A DNA stretch of 16,241 nt from JBEKZQ01 sp049509675. Its GTDB lineage: Bacteria; Planctomycetota; Planctomycetia; Pirellulales; Thermoguttaceae. Below the pieces are notes generated by a model. It was given only the letters and a program-made list of their open reading frames with translations. It was not told the DNA's origin and did no database searches. The position numbers and the translations under genes were made by a program. Shown in pieces: positions 1 to 6,424 of the stretch; position 1 is the stretch's first letter, and every line of letters begins with the position of its first letter. The DNA lies in NCBI GenBank assembly GCA_049509675.1, contig JBEKZQ010000082.1:1-16241 (forward strand), read 5' to 3'.

Positions 1-5
1 GCCCA

Positions 6-137
6 GCTTCGATCCTCGTCACCGTGGGGGCCGGCCCTGGTCGATTCTCTTCACCACGAGGCCCGGGGCCGCGAAGCTGACCGGCCGCTTGCGCTAGTCG
101 ATGCCTGGCTTCGATCCTCGTCACCGTGGGGGCCGGC
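6..137. repeat. Direct repeat pair, 30 bp, spaced 102 bp
   Basis: An identical 30-bp block beginning gcttcgatcctcgtcaccg occurs at 6-35 and 108-137. Between them, around 41-70, lies a more diverged stretch (tcgattctcttcaccacgag followed by a ggcccgggg run) that looks like a degenerate third unit. One + frame stays open from base 1 into the tRNA region, but I recognise no protein in it and see no start. The array may continue left of the window. No known repeat family is recognised. Confidence 0.75.
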
Positions 138-212
138 GACGATCGGCGCGGCCACGGGGATGCTTTGTCGTGGCGCAAACGTAGCGCACTTCGCTTTTCG
201 GCCCGATGGCGC

Positions 213-254
213 AAAAAGAAGGCCCGGCGTAACTCCTTGTCACGTCGGGCCTTC
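213..254 (-). terminator. Intrinsic terminator of the tRNA-Pro transcript
   Basis: Read on the minus strand, a stem of about 13 bp (arms at 242-254 and 218-230, GC-rich core GGCCCG/CGGGCC, one non-Watson-Crick position) with an 11-nt loop is followed at once by five T (213-217 as AAAAA on +). It starts just 5 nt after the 3' end of the minus-strand tRNA. This is a textbook rho-independent terminator and fits a single-gene tRNA transcript. Confidence 0.85.
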
Positions 255-259
255 CGTTG

Positions 260-334
260 TCGGGGCGACAAGATTCGAACTTGCGACCTTCTGAACCCCA
301 TTCAGACGCGCTAGCCAGACTGCGCCACGCCCCG
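260..334 (-). tRNA. tRNA-Pro (anticodon GGG)
   Basis: The reverse complement folds as a complete cloverleaf. The acceptor stem is CGGGGCG/CGCCCCG (334-328 with 267-261). The D arm carries GGCGCAG...CTAGCGC. The anticodon stem is TCTGA/TCAGA with loop ATGGGGT, so the anticodon is GGG. The T arm is GCAAG-TTCGAAT-CTTGT and the discriminator base is A (260). CCA is not encoded. Anticodon GGG reads proline codons CCC and CCU. The 5' start CGGGG and the GCGCAG-type D arm match bacterial tRNA-Pro. A weak -10-like TAAAAT lies upstream on the minus strand (plus positions 352-357), about 18 nt before the tRNA 5' end, without a good -35. Confidence 0.96.
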
Positions 335-675
335 CTTGATCCTAACCTCTTATTTTACACTGCCTTTCGCATTTGCCACGCCATCCCTTATCCAGTTGTG
401 CGGACAACCCGCGGTCAGCAGTTCATGTAGCATACCCGCCCAACCACCGACCGTCAACTGTGGCCGGTGCCCCGGCGTGGTGGAAACGGGCGACACAGTT
501 CAGCCGATTCTTTGCTACAATGAAGGCATTACAGTCTGGGTCGAAGTCGCTCGACCAGATCAAGGCTGCGATTGCTTCGAGCCGGGCTGCGATCCTATTG
601 GTCACGAAGGAATAGATTTCACCGGGCCGCGGCGCGAGACTGGCCCCGGTCTGCCTTTTTCATGGAGCACCGGAG
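335..675. other. Intergenic region between tRNA-Pro and the amrBA-like gene
   Basis: About 340 bp without a convincing gene. Short frames cross it (for example 373-615) but none has a recognisable product or a good ribosome-binding site. It holds the divergent upstream regions of the minus-strand tRNA and the plus-strand amrBA-like gene. The only signal I can point to is an extended -10 candidate at 513-521, which would give a leader of roughly 150 nt before the start at 676. No clear riboswitch or terminator is seen. Confidence 0.5.
513..521 (+). promoter_or_regulatory. Candidate extended -10 promoter for the amrBA-like gene
   Basis: TGCTACAAT matches an extended -10 element (TGn + TACAAT, five of six to TATAAT). 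There is no good -35 at the usual 16-18 nt distance, as is common for extended -10 promoters. It faces the gene starting at 676, implying a leader of about 150 nt. Sequence match only. Confidence 0.4.
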
Positions 676-2334
676 ATGAAGTACTTGGGCCGGGCTGTTC
701 TTGCCGCGTTAATCCTCTTGACCCTGGCTGGTTGCGGATGGCAACCGGCGGCGGCGGCGCCGAAGAAGGAGCCGAAAAGAGTCCTCGGGCCGGCGGTTGC
801 CGGATTGTTCTACCCGCGGCACGAAACGGATCTCGCCAGGCAGGTCGATCAAATGCTGGCCGAGGCGAAGTCCTGCGGCGTAGAGCGGCTGCGGGCGCTG
901 GTCTGCCCTCATGCCGGGTATGAATTCTCCGGCAAGATCGCCGCCAGCGGATACAAGCAACTCGAAGGGCGGAAGATACGCACCGTGGTCATCCTGGGAC
1001 CCAGCCACACGTCGCTCTTCCAGGGCGCTGCCGTTGCCGACGCCGACGCAGTCGAGACGCCGCTGGGCCGAATTCCCATATCGGCCAAGGCCGCGGAACT
1101 GGCCAAGCTGAAGCCCTTCGAGCTGCATCCCAAGTGTGAAGTTCACCGGCCGCAATGGTGGCAGGCCGCGCCCAAGGAGTTGCCGGCATTCGGCGAGGAG
1201 AGCCCGCACACCTGGGAACATTCCGTGGAAGTCCAGTATCCGTTCCTGCAGCGCGTGCTCAAGGATTTCGAGGTGCTGCCGGTGGTTTTTGGGCAGGTTG
1301 ATCCGGAGGCGGCTGCCGGGGCGCTGTTGAAGGTTCTGGACGACGACACGCTGCTGGTGGCCAGTTCCGATCTGACGCATTACTTGCCCTACGACGTGGC
1401 GCGCGCGCTGGACACGACCACCGTTACGGCCATCTGTTCCGTGAACCCCGACTGGCTGGAAGAAGAGGAGGCGGCGCTCCAGAGCCAGGCCCACATCTCG
1501 CTGGCTTGCGGGAAGGACCCGATCCTGACCGTGATGCACGTGGCGCGGCAGAAAGGCTGGAAGGCCAAACTGCTGGACTATCGCAACAGCGGCGACACGG
1601 CGGGCCGCAAAGAGGCCGTGGTCGGTTACGCGGCGATTGCCTTCTATGAACCGGCCAGGCCGCAGGCCGAGACGGCCAAGCCGGCCGACGGCAAGCCCGG
1701 CGAGTTCACGGCCGATGAGGGGAAGGTCCTGCTGGAACTGGCGCGGAAGTCGGTCGCCGCGGCTGCCCGTGGCGAGGGACCGCCGCAGCCGGACACTAAG
1801 AACCTGGCCGAGAAGCTCACCCAGCCCCGCGCCTGTTTCGTGACGTTGAAGAAGAACCATCAGCTTCGGGGCTGCATCGGCACAGTTTTTCCGCGGCAGC
1901 CGCTTTACGAGGCGGTAATCCGTGCGGGCCGAAGCGCGGCGGTGGAAGACCACCGCTTCCCGCCCGTGGAGCCGGAGGAACTGAAGCAGATCGAGGTCGA
2001 TGTCAGCGTGTTGACGTTGCCCAGCCGGTTGAAGTTCAACTCGCCCGAGGAATTGCTGGCGAAGTTGCGGCCGGGCGTGGACGGCGTCGTGCTTCGCGTG
2101 GGCGGCAATCAAGGCCTTTTCCTGCCGCAGGTCTGGGAACAACTTCCCGACAAGCAGCAGTTCCTCAGCCGGCTGGCGGAGGAGAAGGCGGGACTGGAGC
2201 CGGCCGCATGGAAGCGGAGCGACGCGAAGATTTTGGTTTTCCAGGTCCAGGCGTTTGCAGAAACGTCCGCTCCCTCTCTCCGGCCGGGCGCGCGACGGGA
2301 TGGGAGAGGGCCGGGTGAGGGGACGCCGCGATAG
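676..2334 (+). CDS. AmmeMemoRadiSam lipoprotein: Memo (AmrB) fused to AMMECR1 (AmrA)
   Basis: 552 aa. Residues 1-20 form a lipoprotein signal peptide (hydrophobic stretch then TLAGC, lipid Cys20). Residues ~37-325 are a Memo-family domain with CPHAGY (His79), GPSHTS (His111), SSDLTHY (231-236) and ACGK (Cys278). These are the His/His/Cys positions that line the metal-type site in Memo proteins. After a linker, residues ~345-528 are an AMMECR1 domain with the hallmark LRGCIG (397-402). In the AmmeMemoRadiSam set these two families occur with a radical SAM enzyme, present here at 6397. The biochemical role of the set is unsettled. The start ATG has GGAG 8 nt upstream. The last ~23 residues (from Thr530) are low-complexity Arg/Gly/Pro sequence read from a palindromic repeat, so the ancestral stop was probably lost. 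Lipidation implies location on the outer face of the cytoplasmic membrane or the outer membrane. Family call is strong; location is inferred. Confidence 0.93.
   Translation: MKYLGRAVLAALILLTLAGCGWQPAAAAPKKEPKRVLGPAVAGLFYPRHETDLARQVDQMLAEAKSCGVERLRALVCPHAGYEFSGKIAASGYKQLEGRKIRTVVILGPSHTSLFQGAAVADADAVETPLGRIPISAKAAELAKLKPFELHPKCEVHRPQWWQAAPKELPAFGEESPHTWEHSVEVQYPFLQRVLKDFEVLPVVFGQVDPEAAAGALLKVLDDDTLLVASSDLTHYLPYDVARALDTTTVTAICSVNPDWLEEEEAALQSQAHISLACGKDPILTVMHVARQKGWKAKLLDYRNSGDTAGRKEAVVGYAAIAFYEPARPQAETAKPADGKPGEFTADEGKVLLELARKSVAAAARGEGPPQPDTKNLAEKLTQPRACFVTLKKNHQLRGCIGTVFPRQPLYEAVIRAGRSAAVEDHRFPPVEPEELKQIEVDVSVLTLPSRLKFNSPEELLAKLRPGVDGVVLRVGGNQGLFLPQVWEQLPDKQQFLSRLAEEKAGLEPAAWKRSDAKILVFQVQAFAETSAPSLRPGARRDGRGPGEGTPR
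2271..2323 (+). repeat. GGGAGAGGG-type palindromic repeat, copy A, inside the amrBA-like 3' end
   Basis: It starts ccctctctccgg and ends gggagagggccgggtgagggg, the same family as copies at 2370-2410 (inverted), 4692-4726 and 16036-16076. It is the C-terminal coding sequence and carries the reading frame up to the stop at 2334. With the inverted copy B it could form a long hairpin in the mRNA between this gene and the next. Confidence 0.8.
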
Positions 2335-2369
2335 ACCGGCAATACAGAAAGCCATGCTCTGTCTCAGTT

Positions 2370-2410
2370 CCCCTAACCCTCATCCTAACCCTCTCCCGGA
2401 GGGAGAGGGG
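2370..2410 (-). repeat. GGGAGAGGG-type palindromic repeat, copy B (inverted)
   Basis: It contains CCCTCTCCC (2389-2397) and GGGAGAGGG (2401-2409) around a 3-nt loop, a perfect 9-bp stem. It is preceded by ccctaaccctcatcctaacc, the complement of the right flank of copy A. Its orientation is opposite to copies A, C and D. It lies just before the start codon at 2426, and its AGAGGGG end may act as a distant ribosome-binding sequence for that gene. Confidence 0.82.
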
Positions 2411-2425
2411 ATCTCGACGCGAAGG

Positions 2426-4678
2426 ATGGACCTCGCGCCGGCCGTGTGCTGCCTGGGCGTCTCGGCCTTCCTGACCCAAGTGACGCTCATGCGCGAGTTG
2501 CTCAGCGCTTTTTCGGGCAATGAGTTGGTCTTCGGCATCGTGTTGGGGAACTGGATGCTGCTGACCGGGCTGGGCTCCGCGCTGGGAAAGGCGGCCGGCC
2601 GGCTGAAATCCCCGCACAGCGTTTTCGTCCTGGCCCAGGTGCTGGTGGCCGTCGTGCCGATCGGCGAGATCTTCCTGCTGCGAACGATGCGGAACGTGGT
2701 CTTCATCCGCGGGTCGGAAGTCGGCGTGACCGAGACGGTCGTCACGTGTTGCGTGCTGTTGGCCCCCTACTGCATTACGCTCGGCTATCTGCTGACACTG
2801 GCCTCGTGGCTGCTGGCCGCCGAGGACCGAGGCGGCAGGGAAGGGGACAGTCCCATTTTCGTCGCGACCAAGCGAAGCTCGGTGCCCAAATTGGGACGGT
2901 CGCCCACTTATCCTGCGCGAAAATTGGGACAGTCCCCCACGGACGCGGCGGGCATCGGCCGCGTCTACTTCCTCGACAACCTGGGATCGGTTCTCGCCGG
3001 GCTGCTCTTTAGTTTCGTGCTGGTTTTCCTGTGGAGCCATTTCGGCATCCTTTACGCCGCGGGAGTGCTGAACCTGCTGGCCGCCGGCTGGGTGGCCGCC
3101 CGCTGCCGGAGTTGGCGCGTGCTGGGCGTGGCGTTGGCGGTGGCCGCAGCGCTGGGCGGTCTTCTCGTGGCAGTCGATTTGGACGAGCTCTCGACCGCCA
3201 TCCAGTATCCCGGCCAGCGGATCGTCTATCGCGGCCATTCGCCTTACGGCAGCCTGGTCGTGGCCGAGATGTCCGGGCAATACAACTTCATGGAGAACGG
3301 CGTCGTACTGTTTTCGACGGACAACGTGCAGCGGTTGGAAGAAACGGTGCATTACGCGATGTCGCAGCGGCCCAAGGCCCGGCGGGTCCTGCTGGTGGGC
3401 GGCGGCGTCTCGGGCACCGCTCGGGAGGTCTTGAAATACGGCGTGGAGGCGGTCGATTACGTGGAGTTGGACCCGCTGGTGCTCGAAGTGGGCCGACGCT
3501 GGTTGCCCGCGAACCTGGCTGATCCGCGCATCCATGCCCTGGCGACCGACGGGCGGCTCTACGTCAAGCAAACCCGGGAGCGATACGACGTGGTGATCCT
3601 CGACGTGCCCGATCCATCCACGTCGCAGCTGAACCGTTTCTACACGCGGGAGTTTTTTGGGGAGGTTCGCCGCATCCTCACGCCCGGCGGCGTGCTCTCG
3701 TTGTCGATCGGGCACTACGACGAAGGATATCTGGATCCGGAAATGTCCCGGGTGTTTGCCACCACACACCGCACGCTCAAGGAAGTTTTTGGCAACGTGT
3801 CGGTAATTCCCGGCGGCAAGGTCTTCTTCGCGGCCTCCGATGGTCCGGTGACGACGGAGATTGCCGAGCGGATCGAGCGCGCCGGGATCGCGGCGCGGAT
3901 CGTGAACCGCCCTTACTTGGCTGCCATGCTCGCGCCCAGCCGCATGGCCGATATCCGCCGTGCGCTTGCCGTCGATGCGCCGATCAATCGGGACTTCAGC
4001 CCGATCCTGTATTACTACCACCTCCGCTACTGGATGAGCCAGTTCAAGGTTCGCTTCGGGTTGTTCGAGGCGGCATTGCTGCTGTTGTTGGCGGTTTACC
4101 TGGTGCGGATTCGGCCGGTGCCGCTGGCCGTCTTTGCCACCGGACTGGCCGCGTCGTCGCTGGAGGTCGTGCTGCTCGTCGGATTCCAGATCCTTTGTGG
4201 AAGCGTGTATCACCAGGTCGGCCTGGTCGTGACCATGTTCATGCTCGGATTGGGGGTCGGGGCGATGGCGATGAATCGAGGCCTTGCGCGCCGTCGGCGC
4301 GGCGACTTGGCGTGGCTTCTGGCGGTTCTGGCCGTTTTTTCCGCGTGCCTGCCGGCGGCACTCATGGGCCTGGGCCACCTGGGCGTGGCGGCGGTCTCGA
4401 AGGTTGCCATCCCCTTACTTACACTGGTGCTGGCGGCCCTGGTGGGCATGTCCTTTCCGCTGGCCGCGAAGCTCGAGTTGACCCGGCCATCCGAATGTCC
4501 GGACGTCGTCGCCGTGGCTTCGCGGCTGTACACGGCCGACTATATCGGGGCGTCGTTGGGGGCACTGTGGGTCAGCACGCTTCTGATTCCGCTGCTCGGG
4601 GTGGTCGCGGTATGCCTCCTGACCGCCGGCCTCTGCCTGCTCGCGGGCGGCATTCTGGCCGCAACGGGGCGAAGATAG
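2426..4678 (+). CDS. Membrane protein with a spermidine-synthase-like domain
   Basis: 750 aa from ATG 2426. I chose this start because codons upstream in the same frame come from the palindromic repeat, while the membrane helix typical of the family begins right here. The purine-rich GAAGG touches the ATG, so initiation is weakly supported. Several N-terminal membrane helices (about residues 5-130 and 185-250) are followed by a spermidine-synthase-like Rossmann domain (~265-475). That domain has SPYGSL (272-277), the SAM/dcSAM motif GGGVSG (325-330), acidic Glu347 in VELDP, Asp375, and DPSTSQLNRFYT (396-407). About six more helices follow (~530-745). Known polyamine synthases move an aminopropyl group, but for membrane-fused homologues the substrate is unknown. 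Residues ~139-171 (GDSPIF...GQSP) are encoded by a palindromic repeat inserted in frame between helices. It sits between the two AmmeMemoRadiSam genes, which suggests a link. Domain call is confident; substrate is not. Confidence 0.9.
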   Translation: MDLAPAVCCLGVSAFLTQVTLMRELLSAFSGNELVFGIVLGNWMLLTGLGSALGKAAGRLKSPHSVFVLAQVLVAVVPIGEIFLLRTMRNVVFIRGSEVGVTETVVTCCVLLAPYCITLGYLLTLASWLLAAEDRGGREGDSPIFVATKRSSVPKLGRSPTYPARKLGQSPTDAAGIGRVYFLDNLGSVLAGLLFSFVLVFLWSHFGILYAAGVLNLLAAGWVAARCRSWRVLGVALAVAAALGGLLVAVDLDELSTAIQYPGQRIVYRGHSPYGSLVVAEMSGQYNFMENGVVLFSTDNVQRLEETVHYAMSQRPKARRVLLVGGGVSGTAREVLKYGVEAVDYVELDPLVLEVGRRWLPANLADPRIHALATDGRLYVKQTRERYDVVILDVPDPSTSQLNRFYTREFFGEVRRILTPGGVLSLSIGHYDEGYLDPEMSRVFATTHRTLKEVFGNVSVIPGGKVFFAASDGPVTTEIAERIERAGIAARIVNRPYLAAMLAPSRMADIRRALAVDAPINRDFSPILYYYHLRYWMSQFKVRFGLFEAALLLLLAVYLVRIRPVPLAVFATGLAASSLEVVLLVGFQILCGSVYHQVGLVVTMFMLGLGVGAMAMNRGLARRRRGDLAWLLAVLAVFSACLPAALMGLGHLGVAAVSKVAIPLLTLVLAALVGMSFPLAAKLELTRPSECPDVVAVASRLYTADYIGASLGALWVSTLLIPLLGVVAVCLLTAGLCLLAGGILAATGRR
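2843..2937 (+). repeat. GGGGACAGTCCC palindromic element inside a coding region
   Basis: The left arm ggggacagtcccattttcg (2843-2861) and the right arm cgcgaaaattgggacagtcc (2916-2935, extending to 2937) are inverted. A third, degenerate arm (ccaaattgggacggtc, 2886-2901) lies between them in the orientation of the right arm. The same element in simple form occurs at 7736-7784. Here it is translated without a stop and keeps the frame of the host gene. Confidence 0.88.
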
Positions 4679-4691
4679 CCGGAACTCAGGT

Positions 4692-4726
4692 CCCCCTCTC
4701 CCTCCGGGAGAGGGCCGGGGTGAGGG
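4692..4726 (+). repeat. GGGAGAGGG-type palindromic repeat, copy C
   Basis: CCCTCTCCC (4694-4702), a 3-nt loop TCC, GGGAGAGGG (4706-4714), then ccggggtgagggg. It lies 13 nt after the stop of the spermidine-synthase-like gene. The 9-bp GC-rich stem could slow or end transcription but lacks a T tract. Confidence 0.85.
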
Positions 4727-4743
4727 GAATTGCCACACGATTG

Positions 4744-4772
4744 TTGACACGCTTGTAGAAGTAATCGAAGAT
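4744..4772 (+). promoter_or_regulatory. Candidate promoter of the HAF/PEP-CTERM gene
   Basis: A perfect -35 TTGACA (4744-4749) is followed 17 nt later by only a poor -10 match (GAAGAT, 4767-4772). It lies between a palindromic repeat and the start codon at 4828, where a promoter is expected. Sequence match only. Confidence 0.3.
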
Positions 4773-4827
4773 GGGGGGAGGTTTCCTGGCCGAGGCCGGC
4801 CGTTGTGTTCTGCTCCGGAGCCGTCCG

Positions 4828-5694
4828 ATGAGAAAAAGCCGCGTCGCATTGGCAGTTATGGTTCTCTTGTCGTTCACCGTGGCAGGTGCCTCGGCTCAGG
4901 TGATGTACACCGTGACCGACCTGGGTATACTGCCCGGCCGCTCCGAGAGCTACGCTGTCGGCGTCAACGACAGCGGTCAGGTCGCCGGTTCGTCCTTTAC
5001 CGGCACGGGCGACTTCCGTGCCTTTCTTTACAGCAACGGAACGATGCAGGACCTCGGGACGCTCCCCGGCGGTTTCTCCAGCGAGGCCAACGGCATTAAC
5101 GACAAAGGTCAGGTCGTGGGCGATGCCGATACGAGTCGAGGTCCCAATCACGCCTTCCTGTACAGCAACGGAACGATGCAGGATCTCGGCACGTTCGGCG
5201 GGCAGGATACCGTTGCCTGGGGCATCAACAATCAGGGGCAGGTCGTGGGCTGGACCGATTCCAGCGACAGCAACGGTCGCGCCTTCCTATGGGCCAACGG
5301 AACGATGCAGGATCTGGGCGCGCTCCCCGGTTGCTCGGATAGCTTTGCGGTCGCCGTCAACGACAGCGGGCAGATCGTTGGTTCGTCCATTACCGACGGT
5401 GGGACATACCGCGCCTTCCTGTATACCAACGGGGCCATGCTGGACCTGAACAGCCTGATCCCCCCATCTTCCGACTGGATTCTTGGAGCGGCCTATGCCG
5501 TGAGTGATAATGGCCAGATTGCGGGCTGGGGCACTAATCCCGGCGGACAGACCGACGCCTTTCTGCTCACCCCCATCAACTCTCCCGAACCCTCCACGCT
5601 CGCCCTGCTTGCCGCGGGCGCCGCCGGCCTTGCCGGCTACGCTCTGCGGCGGCGGTCGCGTGGGCGGCTTTCGGCTTCTCTGGCAGCAAGGTAG
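4828..5694 (+). CDS. Secreted HAF-repeat protein with PEP-CTERM sorting signal
   Basis: 288 aa. Residues 1-24 are a Sec signal peptide (MRKSR, hydrophobic core, ASA-Q cleavage site). Residues ~26-250 hold five to six HAF-type repeats of about 43 residues. Each unit runs like GINDKGQVVG...RAFLYSNGTMQDLGTLPG; the DNA is also repeated, with near-identical blocks starting near 5031, 5163 and 5292. The C-terminus has a PEP-CTERM signal: SPEPSTLALL (252-261), a hydrophobic helix, then RRRSRGR. In the known PEP-CTERM/exosortase system this tail sorts proteins to the cell surface. No exosortase gene is in this window. HAF repeats have no settled function; the fold is probably a beta-propeller-like repeat. 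The start at 4828 has GGAG 8 nt upstream and begins exactly at the signal peptide; an upstream in-frame ATG at 4771 is rejected. It seems inserted into the AmmeMemoRadiSam neighbourhood. Confidence 0.9.
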   Translation: MRKSRVALAVMVLLSFTVAGASAQVMYTVTDLGILPGRSESYAVGVNDSGQVAGSSFTGTGDFRAFLYSNGTMQDLGTLPGGFSSEANGINDKGQVVGDADTSRGPNHAFLYSNGTMQDLGTFGGQDTVAWGINNQGQVVGWTDSSDSNGRAFLWANGTMQDLGALPGCSDSFAVAVNDSGQIVGSSITDGGTYRAFLYTNGAMLDLNSLIPPSSDWILGAAYAVSDNGQIAGWGTNPGGQTDAFLLTPINSPEPSTLALLAAGAAGLAGYALRRRSRGRLSASLAAR

Positions 5695-5756
5695 GTCGCG
5701 GGGCGCCTGAGTTACTGCTGCTTGCCGACAAGCGGAGCCGCCCAAGAATCAGGGGA

Positions 5757-5790
5757 CAATTCATCCGCGGATTTCGCAGATGCACGCAGA
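5757..5790. repeat. Candidate dispersed repeat with CGCAGAT/CGCAGATT motifs
   Basis: The stretch attcatccgcggatttcgca followed by gatgcacgcagatt contains internal near-repeats (gcagat) and resembles a dispersed intergenic repeat I have seen in several bacterial genomes. Only one copy is in this window, so it is offered on recognition alone. The rest of 5695-5907 holds no gene. A TAGAAT (5851-5856) could be a -10 for the antitoxin gene, but no matching -35 is seen. Confidence 0.35.
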
Positions 5791-5907
5791 TTCTGCCCAG
5801 CAATCCACGCATCCACGCCCGCGTCGCTTCTGCATCTGCTCAACGCCGTGTAGAATAGATGTAAGGTCAGTAATTCTTTCGGATGTCGAGCAGAGGAGAT
5901 GGCCGGC

Positions 5908-6132
5908 ATGAGCCAAATTATTCTTGCGACGGTTGAGAACGGGTTTTTGAAGCCTGACCGCGAAATCGGTTTGGCGCCCGGCACGAAAGTTCGGCTAACG
6001 ATCGAGCCCTACTCGGACGCGGTTATTCAAACGGCGCAGTCGTGCGCCGCATTGGATGAACTGTGCGAACAGCTTCCGGTCGATTCCCATGGAGATAGAC
6101 TGACGCGGGATCAACTCCATGATCGCCGTTGA
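5908..6132 (+). CDS. AF2212-like (DUF104-type) antitoxin
   Basis: 74 aa. The N-terminal half (ATVENGFLKPDREIGLAPGT then KVRLTIE) matches the AF2212-like/DUF104 antitoxin pattern, in which a short beta-rich domain with ENGxLKP and GTKVxVxI binds DNA and its partner. The C-terminal half (ALDELCEQLPVDS...RLTRDQLHDRR) is the usual toxin-facing tail. Such antitoxins are paired with a PIN-domain (VapC-type) RNase encoded just downstream. Here the downstream frame begins correctly at 6119, overlapping the antitoxin end by 14 nt, but stops after nine codons. The start at 5908 is preferred over the ATG at 5899 because AGGAG (5894-5898) lies 9 nt before it and the family N-terminus starts here. Confidence 0.82.
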   Translation: MSQIILATVENGFLKPDREIGLAPGTKVRLTIEPYSDAVIQTAQSCAALDELCEQLPVDSHGDRLTRDQLHDRR

Positions 6133-6148
6133 CACCAATGCACAATAG
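6119..6148 (+). pseudogene. Remnant of a VapC-like PIN toxin (first codons only)
   Basis: ATG at 6119 encodes MIAVDTNAQ then TAG. MIAVDTN is the standard N-terminus of PIN-domain toxins, the Asp being the first catalytic acidic residue. A full toxin would be about 130 residues, so almost the whole gene is missing. The overlap with the antitoxin stop (6130-6132) is the normal toxin-antitoxin arrangement. The next gene begins 7 nt after the stub stop, so a deletion probably joined it here. The stub TAG also forms part of that gene's weak AGGA ribosome site. Identification rests on seven residues plus position. Confidence 0.7.
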
Positions 6149-6154
6149 GAATAG

Positions 6155-6424
6155 ATGCCCCGACACACGACCCATTACTATCTTATCAAGATCGTCCGGC
6201 TGAGCGGCTGGCTGCTGCTTCCGCTGATGATCGTCTACTTGGCGACGGGTTTCGCGTTGTGCGGCATGTTCGGGTTCGATGGAGTGATAAACTATCAGAT
6301 GGCGCTGGTCATTCACCGCCTGTTTGACTGGCCCTTGATCGGCGCCTTTTCGGTACATGCTTCCTTGACCGTATACTTCGCCATGAGGAGGTGGGGATGG
6401 ATCAAGAAACGCAACTGCCCGTGA
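6155..6424 (+). CDS. Small two-helix membrane protein coupled to amrS, possible cytochrome-b-like subunit
   Basis: 89 aa. Helix 1 covers ~residues 12-36 (SGWLLLPLMIVYLATGFALC), helix 2 ~62-77, and the C-terminus is basic (RRWGWIKKR), suggesting a cytoplasmic end. His54 and His69 flank the second helix, 15 residues apart. Spacings of about this size hold haems in membrane cytochrome b proteins, and the layout loosely recalls the small anchor subunits of succinate dehydrogenase. Haem binding is only inferred. The 3' end overlaps the radical SAM gene by 28 nt, so the two are almost certainly translated together. The ribosome site is weak (AGGA, 4 nt before ATG). A role as membrane partner or electron donor for AmrS is the simplest reading, unproven. 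No named family is recognised with certainty. Confidence 0.78.
   Translation: MPRHTTHYYLIKIVRLSGWLLLPLMIVYLATGFALCGMFGFDGVINYQMALVIHRLFDWPLIGAFSVHASLTVYFAMRRWGWIKKRNCP

Noticed and set aside
126..314. Open frame on + ending GDKIRTCDLLNPIQTR
   Set aside because: It is the antisense reading of the tRNA-Pro gene, a well-known false protein. The tRNA and its terminator explain the sequence.
336..923. 195-codon open frame on + overlapping the amrBA-like start
   Set aside because: No recognisable domain, and it runs in another frame through the signal peptide and Memo domain of a well-supported gene.
709..2355. Long minus-strand open frame (548 codons) opposite the amrBA-like gene
   Set aside because: Arg/Gln/His-rich translation typical of the antisense of a GC-rich gene; no domain seen. 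The + strand has a clear Memo-AMMECR1 protein.
2255..2425. Upstream extension of the spermidine-synthase-like gene
   Set aside because: The 57 extra codons are repeat sequence (PHPNPLPEGEG type) overlapping the amrBA-like gene; the membrane helix starts after ATG 2426.
2165..4378. 737-codon minus-strand open frame opposite the spermidine-synthase-like gene
   Set aside because: Low-complexity His/Gln/Arg sequence without motifs; the + strand shows clear helices and a SAM-binding motif.
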